Source of the DNA: JBKJZO01 sp046715235
Lineage (GTDB): Bacteria; Actinomycetota; Actinomycetes; BP-191
DNA length: 17,544 nt
Direction of reading: 5' to 3'
NCBI GenBank assembly: GCA_046715235.1
Contig: JBKJZO010000071.1
Coordinates: 1 to 17,544 of the forward strand
Of this stretch, positions 8,301-15,236 are shown in pieces (the first letter of the stretch is position 1; every line of letters starts with the position of its first letter). The notes below the pieces were generated by a model. It searched no databases. It was not told the origin of the DNA and saw only the letters and a program-made list of their open reading frames with translations. A program made the translations under genes and the position numbers.

Positions 8301-9657
8301 GCTCTACGGCGCCGCGGGCAGCGGTACGTCGACCGCACTGACGACTGCGGCCATCTCGCTCGCGGGCCGTTACTCACCGGCAGACCTGCACCTCTACGTT
8401 CTCGATTTCGGAGCGCAGTCTCTCGCGGCACTCGTCGACCTGCCGCATGTAGGCGCCGTCATCCACGCGGGCGAGCGGGAGCGCCAGGAGCGGCTGGTGC
8501 GGCGACTTCGCGCGCAGATGCGCAAGCGCCACGACTTGTTCAGGAACACCGGAGCGAGCCGGATCGAAGACCACCTGGCCCGGTGCACACCGTCCGATCA
8601 CGTGCCGGGCATCGTGTTGATGCTCGACGGGTGGTCGGCGTTCGCGTCGTCGTACGACGACCTGCCGGGCATGTCGATCCGCGACGACCTCACGCGGGTG
8701 ATCGCCGATGGACCCGCGCTCGGCATCTACACGATGATTGCGACCGATCGAGCGACGGGTGTTCCCTCGGCGATCGCCAGTTCCGTGACAGGCAAGCTCG
8801 TCTTCCGGCTGGTCGACCCGCAGGACTTCAGCCTCTTTGGCGTACCAGGTCGCGACCTGCCCGCCTTCGTGCCGGGCCGCGCGGTCGAGGCCGCGAGCCG
8901 CCGCGAAGTGCAGATAGCCCGCCCGGACGTCGACGGCGTCGCGGCAGCTGTCGCCAACCTCAGAGTCCGCCCCCACGCAACCGACCGGCTTCCTCAGCCG
9001 GTGCTGACACTGCCTGACGAGGTCGCGCTTGCCGACATCGTCGACGCCGCCCGCCTTACCGGCGATGAGTGGTGGCTCCCGGTCGGGATCGGCGACCGGT
9101 TGCTCGAGCCGGCTGGCTTTCGCCTGGGCGAAGGCGACCATGTGCTGGTCGCGGGCGCTGCCCGCGGTGGCAAGAGCACGCTGCTGTGCGCGATGGCCAA
9201 AGCGGTTGCCCGCCACCGCAGCGATGTGCGCATCGTGGCTGTCGCAGGGGCGAGATCGCCGCTCGCGACCGGCGGCCACGCCGACGTCTTCGACCCCCGG
9301 GATCTTGAGCGGGCAGTCGATGCGTTGCTTGCCACCGTTGGTGCGACTCTGTTGCTTGTCGATGACGCTGAGCGCGTCGACGACGCTGATGGCGGCATTC
9401 GCCGGCTCATCGCCGCACGACGTCCGGGCGACCACGTGGTTGCCGCAGGACGTGCCGATGCGCTGCGGTCCAGCTACGGTCATTGGACCGAAGAGGTCCG
9501 CCGCAGCCGGCAGGGCATCGTGCTCAAGCCGCAACCCGAGATAGACGGCGACTTGTGGGGCATGCTGCTGCCGCGCCGCGGTCCTGGCAGGTTCGGTGCC
9601 GGCAGGGGTTACCTGGTGGCTGACGGGGAGGCGGAGTTGGTGCAGGTGGCGCGGTGA
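5389..9657 (+). CDS. FHA-domain FtsK/SpoIIIE ATPase, EssC/EccC-like
   Basis: This 1422-residue membrane ATPase has the layout of a type VII secretion motor. An N-terminal beta-grasp-like region (about 1-72) is followed by an FHA domain (about 90-185, with GR at 115-116, SARH at 132-135 and NG at 155-156). Next come two membrane segments (about 240-277), a basic stretch, a degenerate ATPase-like region (about 385-580) and three FtsK modules. Module 1 is intact: GTTGSGKS at 648-655 and D755/E756 in VVAIDEF. Module 2 has GAAGSGTS at 974-981, with Thr for the Walker lysine, and D1080-G1081 where Asp-Glu is expected. Module 3 has GAARGGKS at 1256-1263 and D1325-D1326. FHA domains before the membrane segments recall EssC more than mycobacterial EccC. 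The start is uncertain: ATG at 5380 and GTG at 5341 are in frame, and none has a good Shine-Dalgarno. The kinase gene overlaps its stop. The substrate is unknown, and no WXG100 gene lies nearby. Confidence 0.9.
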   Translation: MVDVALQVSGSSGEREVSLSARPGALVADVAAAVADRSEAAVAVDGMRYAGDVRLDDVPLHNGARVVVGVGVVGDAVDGGRPRSGWASPVVEIRIVGGLDAGRRCELGPGRFVVGREGAAGVDLGLDSETVSARHALLVVAPDGSCVIRDLASRNGVQIDGVFVTDEPVVPAAAVVRIGAVQLTLGAPAADDRPLLRAHKGAAVVTFDRMPRATTAVRREPLRVPVAPANTEYHSRFSWATVLAPLAIGAVMLVMMPGNGMFLIFMLLSPILAVASWLEDRRRARKQRTTTAKEFAEAIVAFRAAVSAAHASEVRRRRAAVPDIAETIRRARAPSAQLWERRPAHDDFGDVSLGTANATWRPALTKAVDDAADASAVLADFATLPDVPLSVSVRAGRVVGIVGDRARTLALARALVVQAAVHHGPADLPIAVLTEPDRIDCWDWAKWLPHVRADDGARLLAATDRQRQELVAALLAPEVGSDGQLHLLVLDADGITAGRNCPVRDLLSGAGLPVGAVVLADRADQLPSMCTDVVEIVDPDGLARLTEPATGTTTDGVLVGGLSASSARMAARALARYEDADLVEPGASLPDWVPLTSLPGVAALRPDAIAEGWAVRRTGSLAATIGVLQDRPLVVDLVADGPHGLIAGTTGSGKSELLRTIVASLAAGYSPREVTFVLIDYKGGAAFAECAQLPHTVGLVTDLDDRLGSRALVCLEAELRHRERVLRDAGLSDLSDYAASGEQGGPLPRLVVAIDEFATLASELPDFIDALVGIAQRGRSLGVHLLLATQRPSGAVKDNIRANTNLRIALRVQDAADSTDVLDVPLAAHISRHRPGRGYLRLGAGEIVAFQSALVTSPSDDDAGGHAAVTVAPLVFGPTPPPVGDAKPTTLAQSTTLAQLVAAAAQAAHSLGIAAPRRPWPEPLPADVVLADVHAEPVPSAGWSAVLGLVDEPARQFRGAFTWQSGTGGLLLYGAAGSGTSTALTTAAISLAGRYSPADLHLYVLDFGAQSLAALVDLPHVGAVIHAGERERQERLVRRLRAQMRKRHDLFRNTGASRIEDHLARCTPSDHVPGIVLMLDGWSAFASSYDDLPGMSIRDDLTRVIADGPALGIYTMIATDRATGVPSAIASSVTGKLVFRLVDPQDFSLFGVPGRDLPAFVPGRAVEAASRREVQIARPDVDGVAAAVANLRVRPHATDRLPQPVLTLPDEVALADIVDAARLTGDEWWLPVGIGDRLLEPAGFRLGEGDHVLVAGAARGGKSTLLCAMAKAVARHRSDVRIVAVAGARSPLATGGHADVFDPRDLERAVDALLATVGATLLLVDDAERVDDADGGIRRLIAARRPGDHVVAAGRADALRSSYGHWTEEVRRSRQGIVLKPQPEIDGDLWGMLLPRRGPGRFGAGRGYLVADGEAELVQVAR

Positions 9658-11234
9658 CCGACGTACCGGGCTATCAGCTCGAGCGGCTCATCGGGCGCGG
9701 CGCGTCCGGTGAGGTGTGGCTCGCCCGGCAGCGTTCGGCGGGCGGGCGCACGGTGGCCGCAAAGTGCATCGCGATGGGCGACAGCGCCGCGATTCGCGTA
9801 AGCATGCAAACCGAAGGGGAGCTGATCGCGTCCCTCGACCACCCCAACATCGTCACGCTCTACGACGTCGTGCAACGCACCGGTGGCGCCGCGCTGATCA
9901 TGCAGTACGCCGGCGGCGGCAGCTTGGCGTCTCTGCTCGACCAGCGCCGCCTGACGCCGGGTCAGGTGGTGTCGGTCGCGGCGCCGCTGGCCGACGCGCT
10001 CGACTACGCGCACTCCCGTGGCGTCGTGCACGGCGACGTCACGCCCGCCAACATCCTGTTCACAGATGACGGTCGGCCACTGCTCGCGGACTTCGGCATC
10101 GCACGGGTGGCTGCTCGGTTGTCCGCGCGCTCGGGGCTCGTCGGCACCCCGCACTACCTTGACCCGCAGGTCGTCCTCGGTGGTCAGCCCGACGCGGTCA
10201 GCGACATCTACGCACTCGGCGCAATCTGTTTCGAGGCGCTGACGGGCCGGCCGCCGTATGTCGGCAGCACGCCGTTCGAGCTGTTGCGGCGGGCCCGTGA
10301 GGGTGAACGGCCGGCGCTGACCGAGCTGGCCCCAGACGTGCCGCAGGCACTCGCCGCGGTCGTCGAGCGGGCGCTGTCGGTCGAACCGAGCGACCGCTAC
10401 CTGCTGGCCGCCATGTTCGCGTCGGAGTTGCGCAACGCCTGTCCGGCGGAGCCGATCTCGCTCCTGCCGCGTTACGTACCGGTCGAGCCCACCGCGCCGG
10501 CGCGGCCGACGCGCGAGTTCGGTCCACGTCCGCCGGTAAGGAACGTCACCCGCGCTCACTCACACGCTCGCCGCGGCATCTGGGACCGGGCGGCTGATGT
10601 CGCCGGGTCGCGGTGGGCGCGCGTAGGTGGCTTGGCGGTCGTCACCGCGTTGGCGCTGGCCGTGGTCGGCGTTCTCGTGACGAGCCGCGATGACGCGGCG
10701 CCGCGCACACCGAGCGCGCAGCAGAGCCCGCTCGCGGTGCCAGCCGCATCAGGCGTGTCAACGGCGGAAACCACCTCGCCGGCGGCAGTCGGATCGGGCG
10801 CGACCAGCGCCGCAGTTGCCACGGAGGCCGCCGACGCCGGCTTGCCGGCGACCGCGGCCGAGTGGGGCGAGATCCTCGCAGTGCTCGACGAACGCCGATC
10901 GGAGGCGTTCCGCGCTGCCGATGTCGCACTCCTGTCGGCGGTCTACGAGCCGGGCGACGCACTGCGTGCGGACACCGAACTCGTCGCTGGGCTGGCGAAA
11001 ACAGAGCAACACGTCGACGACCTGCAGTTGGTCTACAAGGACGTGCGGGTGGTCGAAGCCAAGGGCGACCGCGCGGTACTCGACGTGACCGACGAGCTGC
11101 CCAAGTACCATCGCGTCGACGCCGACGGCAAAGTGCTTCAGGAGTACGCCGGACGCGGCGCGAAGCGGTGGCGGATCACGTTGGTCGGCTCGCAGAGCGG
11201 CTGGCGGATCTCGACGATCTCGCCGGTGAAATAA
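9654..11234 (+). CDS. Transmembrane Ser/Thr protein kinase, non-RD type
   Basis: The 526-residue protein has a Hanks-type kinase domain (about 7-262), a Pro-rich juxtamembrane stretch (270-295), one membrane helix (about 325-343), a Ser/Thr/Ala-rich linker (345-400) and an outside domain (about 400-526). Visible kinase elements are the glycine loop GRGASGEV (14-21), K37, E54 in helix C, HGD (126-128) with N133, DFG (146-148) and D184. Arg before the catalytic Asp is Gly, so it is non-RD, and the usual APE after the activation loop reads DPQ (170-172), losing the Glu that anchors the C-lobe. Key catalytic residues remain, so activity is plausible. The outside domain, ending in WRITLVGSQSGWRIS, looks like the NTF2-like folds at the end of many actinobacterial membrane proteins; this is a weak assignment. 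The GTG start overlaps the ATPase stop as GTGA, implying coupled translation and a shared function. Confidence 0.93.
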   Translation: MTDVPGYQLERLIGRGASGEVWLARQRSAGGRTVAAKCIAMGDSAAIRVSMQTEGELIASLDHPNIVTLYDVVQRTGGAALIMQYAGGGSLASLLDQRRLTPGQVVSVAAPLADALDYAHSRGVVHGDVTPANILFTDDGRPLLADFGIARVAARLSARSGLVGTPHYLDPQVVLGGQPDAVSDIYALGAICFEALTGRPPYVGSTPFELLRRAREGERPALTELAPDVPQALAAVVERALSVEPSDRYLLAAMFASELRNACPAEPISLLPRYVPVEPTAPARPTREFGPRPPVRNVTRAHSHARRGIWDRAADVAGSRWARVGGLAVVTALALAVVGVLVTSRDDAAPRTPSAQQSPLAVPAASGVSTAETTSPAAVGSGATSAAVATEAADAGLPATAAEWGEILAVLDERRSEAFRAADVALLSAVYEPGDALRADTELVAGLAKTEQHVDDLQLVYKDVRVVEAKGDRAVLDVTDELPKYHRVDADGKVLQEYAGRGAKRWRITLVGSQSGWRISTISPVK

Positions 11235-11263
11235 GGCGTTACGCAGGAAGCGCGGCGTTACGC
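11235..11263. repeat. Direct repeat of GGCGTTACGC at a convergent gene junction
   Basis: The 10-base unit GGCGTTACGC occurs at 11235-11244 and 11254-11263, nine bases apart, spanning the 23 bases between the kinase stop and the E2 stop. The second copy also forms a short GGCG-TTA-CGCC hairpin. There is no T tract, so it is not a classical terminator. Confidence 0.45.
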
Positions 11264-12733
11264 CAGGCCGAGCTCGGACTCCAACCGGCCTTCCTCGAGC
11301 CGCTCCTTAACCGACACCAGGAACCGGGCGGCGTCGGCACCGTCGACAATCCGGTGGTCGTACGACAACGCGAGATAGACCATCGAGCGCACCGCAACGA
11401 CCTCGCCGACGTCGGGGTCGTTGACGACGACCGGACGCTTGACGACGGCGCCGGTGCCGAGGATCGCGACCTGCGGCTGGTTGATGATCGGGGTGTCGAA
11501 CAGAGCGCCGCGGCTGCCCGTGTTGGTCAACGTGAACGTGCCGCCGCCCAGCTCGTCTGGGCTCACGCGGTTGTTCCTCGTCCGCTCCGCGAGGTCTGCG
11601 ATCTTGCGCGCGATCCCCGCCAGGTTGAGGTCGTCCGCGCCTGCGATCACCGGAACGAGCAGCCCGCGATCGGTGTCGACGGCGATCCCAAGGTGCACGC
11701 CGTCGTGGTAGGTGACCGTGCCGGCGTTCAGGTCGATGCTCGAGTTGACGACCGGGTGCAGCCTGAGCGCCTCGATCGCCGCCAACGCGAAGAACGGCAA
11801 GAACGACAACTTCACGCCTTCACGCGCTGCGAAAGCGGCTTTCGCCTGTTCGCGCAGCCGCGCGATCCTCGTGACGTCGACCTCGACGACCGTCGTGAGC
11901 TGCGCGCTGACCTGCAGGGACTCCACCATGCGCTGTGCGATGACCTGGCGCAGCCGCGACAACTTCTCGGTGCGGCCCCTGAGTGATGCTGGCGCGGGCG
12001 CCGGCGTACTCGTGCGCTGCGGTGCCGGCTCTGTGGTGACCAGCGGCTGCGACGATGCGACCTGGACGGGCGCAGCGGCCGGGGCAGCAGCGGAACCGTT
12101 GGCCTGCGCGGCGTCGAGCACGTCCTGCTTGCGGACGCGGCCGCCGAGGCCGGAGCCGCGCACGGACGTCAGGTCGACCCCGTGCTCGGCGGCGAGCTTG
12201 CGCACGAGCGGCGTCGCGTACGTCGGACCGCCCGCATCACCGTCGTCGTCCTCGTCGGGCGCTGCCTGCGGCGTACCCGCCGGTGGCTGCATCGACGGGG
12301 GAGAGACCGGCGGTGCTGTCTGCTCCGCGGGAGCTGGCGGCGCCGGCTCGGACTCAGCGGCTGTATCGGGTTCGGATGGCGCGGCGTCCTGCGTGGTCTC
12401 GGCCGCCTGCGGGGCGGCAGCCACTGGCTCCACGGCCTGCGGCGCGGCCTGTTCGGCCGCTGGTGCCGCCGCGGCGGCGTCGGCTGCCGGAGCGGCACCG
12501 TCGCTGATGATCGCGAGCTCGGCTCCGACCTCGACGGTCTCGTCCTCGCCGACCTTGATCGACTGCAGTACGCCGGACGCCGGCGCCGGGATCTCGGTGT
12601 CGACCTTGTCGGTCGAGACCTCGAGCAACGGCTCGTCGGCCGTTACCTGGTCGCCCTCCTTCTTCAGCCAGCGCGTGACGGTGCCTTCCGTCACGCTCTC
12701 GCCGAGGCGGGGCATCGTCACCGAGACGGACAT
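11258..12733 (-). CDS. sucB: 2-oxo acid dehydrogenase E2 (dihydrolipoyl acyltransferase)
   Basis: This is the E2 core protein of a 2-oxoglutarate or pyruvate dehydrogenase complex, transferring the acyl group from its lipoyl arm to CoA. Its 491 residues hold one lipoyl domain (1-78, with lipoylated K43 in STDKVDTEI), an Ala/Pro/Glu-rich linker (about 79-168), a peripheral-subunit-binding domain (about 171-210, YATPLVRKLAAEHGVDL), a second linker and the catalytic domain (about 250-491) with H460 and D464 in SYDHRIVDG. Mycobacterial DlaT has two lipoyl domains as I recall it, so this protein is one shorter. In actinobacteria the same E2 often serves both complexes, so the symbol could equally be dlaT. 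The ATG at 12733 follows GAAAGG at a 9-base distance. The gene lies 34 bases after lpd on the same strand, which gives an E3-E2 operon. Its substrate should be octanoylated by LipB and matured by LipA. Confidence 0.95.
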   Translation of the reverse strand: MSVSVTMPRLGESVTEGTVTRWLKKEGDQVTADEPLLEVSTDKVDTEIPAPASGVLQSIKVGEDETVEVGAELAIISDGAAPAADAAAAAPAAEQAAPQAVEPVAAAPQAAETTQDAAPSEPDTAAESEPAPPAPAEQTAPPVSPPSMQPPAGTPQAAPDEDDDGDAGGPTYATPLVRKLAAEHGVDLTSVRGSGLGGRVRKQDVLDAAQANGSAAAPAAAPVQVASSQPLVTTEPAPQRTSTPAPAPASLRGRTEKLSRLRQVIAQRMVESLQVSAQLTTVVEVDVTRIARLREQAKAAFAAREGVKLSFLPFFALAAIEALRLHPVVNSSIDLNAGTVTYHDGVHLGIAVDTDRGLLVPVIAGADDLNLAGIARKIADLAERTRNNRVSPDELGGGTFTLTNTGSRGALFDTPIINQPQVAILGTGAVVKRPVVVNDPDVGEVVAVRSMVYLALSYDHRIVDGADAARFLVSVKERLEEGRLESELGLA

Positions 12734-12767
12734 GGGGTGCGACCTTTCTTCGTGCGTGAAGTTGGGG

Positions 12768-14162
12768 TTACGAGTGGGTGTGGAGTGGTTTTCCGGCGAG
12801 TGCGAGGTGCGCCTCGCCAATGGCTTCGGACATGGTCGGGTGGGGGTGGATCAGTTCGGCGACTTCGCCCGGCAGCGCTTCCCAGTTGGTGATCAGCTGC
12901 GCCTCTGCGATGAGTTCGCCCACCCGCGAGCCGACGATGTGAACACCGAGCACCGGGCCGTCCTGCTGCGAGATCAGGGTGACCGCGCCCGCCGTACCGA
13001 GGATCTGCGCGCGGCCGTTGCCCGCGAAGTCGTACGTCGTGCTGACGACGTCGTAGCCGCGCTCAGCGGCGATCGTGCTCGTCATGCCGACGCTCGCGAC
13101 CTCCGGTTCGCAGTAGGTGATGCGAGGTACGCCGTCGTAGTCGATCGGCGCGGGGCTGAGTCCGGCGAGACGCTCCGCGACGAGGATGCCCTCGGCAAAG
13201 CCGACGTGGGCCAGCTGCAGAGTCGGGATCAGATCGCCGACGGCGCTGATCGTCGGAACGGCGGTGCGGCACAGCTCGTCGACGACGACGTAGCCGCGCT
13301 GCAGTTTGACGCCGGCCTCCTCGTAGCCGAGGCCCTCGCTGACCGGACCGCGCCCGACCGCGACCAGGAAAATCTCGGTCTCGATCGTCTTGCCGCCCTC
13401 GAGCGTGATCGTGACGCCGGAGTCGTGTGCCTTCGCCGACTCGAACCGCGCGCCGAGCTCGAAGGAGATACCCCGGCGACGGAACGCGCGCTCGAGCAGT
13501 TTGGAACTCGACTCCTCCTCCAGCGGAACGAGATGGGGGAGCGCCTCGATGATCGTCACCTCGGCGCCGAAGCTGCGCCAGACGCTCGCGAACTCGCAGC
13601 CGATCGCCCCGGCGCCGAGGATCGCGACCGACTGCGGGATGCTCTGCCAGTTGAGGGCGTCGTCGCTGGAGATGATGCGGGTGCCGTCGAACTCGAGCCC
13701 GGGCAGCGACTTGGGTCGCGAGCCTGTCGCCAGAACGACATGGCCTGCCTCGATGGTCCGCTCGCCGCCGTCCGTGAGTTTCACCGCGACGCTGGTCGGC
13801 GAGGCGAGGCGGCCTTCGCCAGCCACGATCTCGATCTTGCGGCTCTGCACCAGCCCGGTGAGGCCTTTGAACATGCGGCTGACGACGCGGTCCTTGTAGG
13901 CGTGTACGCCGCCGAGGTCGACTCCGTCGAAGGTCGCCTTGATGCCGAATTTGTCGGCTTCTTTGGTCTGGTCAACGATCTCGGCCGAGTGCAGCAGTGC
14001 TTTCGTCGGGATGCAGCCCCGGTGCAGGCAGGTGCCGCCGAGTTTGTCGCGCTCGACGAGAGCGACCGACATACCGAGCTCCGCCGCGCGCAGGGCGCAG
14101 GCGTAACCGCCGCTGCCGCCTCCAAGGATGACGAGGTCTACGGCGCCCTCGGTGCTCGGCAC
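12768..14162 (-). CDS. lpdA: Dihydrolipoyl dehydrogenase (E3)
   Basis: This FAD flavoenzyme reoxidises the dihydrolipoyl arm of E2 with NAD+. The 464-residue length is normal. The N-terminal FAD-binding fold shows LVILGGGSGGYACA (10-23), the redox disulfide is in GGTCLHRGC (C45 and C50), a second dinucleotide-binding fold contains ILGAGAIGCEFA, and the C-terminal catalytic pair lies in HPHPTMSE (H441, E446). The start is GTG at 14162, with AAGGAG (14173-14168) five bases before it. It is the first gene of a two-gene unit with E2 and is divergent from the 120-aa gene. A TTGACG hexamer lies about 55 bases upstream on the minus strand, but no clear -10 was found at the right distance. Confidence 0.97.
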   Translation of the reverse strand: MPSTEGAVDLVILGGGSGGYACALRAAELGMSVALVERDKLGGTCLHRGCIPTKALLHSAEIVDQTKEADKFGIKATFDGVDLGGVHAYKDRVVSRMFKGLTGLVQSRKIEIVAGEGRLASPTSVAVKLTDGGERTIEAGHVVLATGSRPKSLPGLEFDGTRIISSDDALNWQSIPQSVAILGAGAIGCEFASVWRSFGAEVTIIEALPHLVPLEEESSSKLLERAFRRRGISFELGARFESAKAHDSGVTITLEGGKTIETEIFLVAVGRGPVSEGLGYEEAGVKLQRGYVVVDELCRTAVPTISAVGDLIPTLQLAHVGFAEGILVAERLAGLSPAPIDYDGVPRITYCEPEVASVGMTSTIAAERGYDVVSTTYDFAGNGRAQILGTAGAVTLISQQDGPVLGVHIVGSRVGELIAEAQLITNWEALPGEVAELIHPHPTMSEAIGEAHLALAGKPLHTHS

Positions 14163-14224
14163 GGCTGCTCCTTACGACGGGTCTCGTCCACGGCGAACGC
14201 TTGCTGCGGGGTTTGCGCCGTCAA

Positions 14225-14234
14225 CCGTATACGG
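14225..14234. repeat. Palindrome CCGTATACGG in a divergent intergenic region
   Basis: A perfect 10-base palindrome lies in the 183-base gap between lpd and the divergent 120-aa gene (14163-14345). On the minus strand it sits directly upstream of TTGACG, a possible lpd -35. An operator role is a guess. The gap otherwise shows only the two Shine-Dalgarno sites. Confidence 0.3.
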
Positions 14235-14345
14235 CGTGTCACTCCCCCCCAAGAACCTGCCCGAAGAGAGTGCGCAAGGGCACACCGTCTGAGATGGTTA
14301 AGGCCGGGGGAAAGCCGCTGTCGTCGTCGTACAGGGAGAGTTGTC

Positions 14346-14708
14346 GTGGCGCTGTTCCGCCGCAAGCTCGCCGGCACGGTCCGCGAAGCCGGCAGCGATG
14401 ACGTCCGTCACCTCGAGGACTTCGTCCGGTCGCGGCGCGGGGTCGAGGGATTCGTCGAGCCGCGGACGACGGTCACGGCTACGACGGTTGCGCTGGTCGC
14501 CCACGACGGCGAGTGGACGAGGCGCCGCATCGACGACGAGCGCGCCGCCGCCAACTTGGGCAAGCGCCTCGGCATCCCTATCTACGACGTGCAGATCGTC
14601 GGATACCCCCAGCGGATGCGCGAGTGGAGCCGCCAGCACCAGGCCGGCACCGTCCAGCGCGGCGTGCGCGCGGCCGACTCCGACCAGGCGGAGATGCCGC
14701 CCCTCTGA
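14346..14708 (+). CDS. Small actinobacterial protein of unknown function
   Basis: The product is a 120-residue soluble protein with no signal peptide or membrane segment. It starts MALFRRK, has a charged helical stretch (13-31), then a beta-rich middle (TTVTATTVALVAHDGEWTRR, 41-60), a helix, and the motif IPIYDVQIVGYPQRMREW (77-94). I recall similar short proteins in other actinomycetes, without a known function. The GTG at 14346 has GGGAGAG (14334-14340) five bases upstream. The frame is open for thousands of bases upstream, but that part only mirrors lpd and E2. It is divergent from lpd and could share its regulation; otherwise the context tells little. Confidence 0.78.
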   Translation: MALFRRKLAGTVREAGSDDVRHLEDFVRSRRGVEGFVEPRTTVTATTVALVAHDGEWTRRRIDDERAAANLGKRLGIPIYDVQIVGYPQRMREWSRQHQAGTVQRGVRAADSDQAEMPPL

Positions 14709-14751
14709 GCCACCGGGCTCGGAGCCGTTCGTCGGTAGCCACCGCGCACAT

Positions 14752-14790
14752 CGGACATATCAAGATTTTTCGCCTATTGATGTATCACTC
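14752..14790. other. AT-rich tract, possible promoter region
   Basis: Within the 127-base gap 14709-14835 this stretch is far richer in A and T than its surroundings. It holds a T5 run (14766-14770) and the inverted pair ATCAA (14759-14763) and TTGAT (14777-14781). It is the likely place for a promoter of the 116-aa gene and the protease-like gene, but I could not fit convincing -10 and -35 boxes. It could also mark the edge of an acquired segment. Confidence 0.3.
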
Positions 14791-14835
14791 CGGGCAGTCT
14801 TGACTCCTCCTTGCACGTGAGCCACAGGAGTGGCG

Positions 14836-15186
14836 ATGTCTGAGACTGGCCCGACGGGTGAGCAGGTTCCCCCCGGCGTCGATCTGCGCGGCAGGTGGCA
14901 GAAGAGCGCAGAGACCGAGGGCGAACGGACGTATCCCGACGTGCTCGACATGATCGTCATCGAGCCCGGTGCCGGTCGCTATCTCGGACGAAAGGGCAAC
15001 CCCGAGCAGGGCTTCCTGCATTGGGATGCAGGCACCTGGCGGCTCACGGACGACGGTCGGATCGAGATCAGTACAGCGACGGATGCGCTCGAGTCGTGGC
15101 CGGTGAAGGTCGGCGACGACGAGTTGGAGATCCGCACTGATGACGGGGTCTTGACCTACCGCCGCACGACCGGACCGGAGGAATAG
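14836..15186 (+). CDS. Hypothetical 116-aa protein, probably beta-rich
   Basis: I do not recognise this protein. It is soluble, acidic and without signal peptide or cysteines. After a short polar start comes DLRGRWQKSAE (residues 16-26), then alternating short beta-like stretches (MIVIEP, GRYLGRK, GTWRLTDDGRIEIS, LEIRTDDGVLTYRR). The G-x-W pair near the start and the repeated strands recall small calycin-like barrels, which is an impression only. AGGAG at 14826-14830 lies five bases before the ATG at 14836, which I chose over the GTG at 14830 because that GTG falls inside the ribosome site. The metzincin-like gene follows 50 bases later on the same strand, so the two are probably co-transcribed. 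A role as partner or inhibitor of that protein is speculation. Confidence 0.75.
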   Translation: MSETGPTGEQVPPGVDLRGRWQKSAETEGERTYPDVLDMIVIEPGAGRYLGRKGNPEQGFLHWDAGTWRLTDDGRIEISTATDALESWPVKVGDDELEIRTDDGVLTYRRTTGPEE

Positions 15187-15200
15187 CCGCCGGCCGGAGA

Positions 15201-15218
15201 CGGACCGTTGCCGGTCCG
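15201..15218 (+). other. Intercistronic RNA hairpin
   Basis: CGGACCG, loop TTGC, CGGTCCG: a perfect 7-base-pair stem between the 116-aa stop and the ribosome site (AAGGGGG, 15224-15230) of the next gene. No T tract follows, so it is unlikely to be an intrinsic terminator. It could stabilise or process the transcript or set the relative output of the two genes. Confidence 0.45.
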
Positions 15219-15236
15219 AGACGAAGGGGGCACCAC

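Noticed and set aside
8374..9534. 386-codon minus-strand frame within the motor gene
   Set aside because: It is antisense to the second and third ATPase modules and has no domain or ribosome site.
11712..14345. Very long plus-strand frame running over E2 and lpd
   Set aside because: It is antisense to two certain genes and its Ala/Ser/Gly-rich translation mirrors the E2 linker. Only 14346-14708 is credible.
14735..14770. CGGT-AGCC-ACCG followed by a T5 run as a terminator after the 120-aa gene
   Set aside because: The stem is only four base pairs and the T run lies about 20 bases further on.
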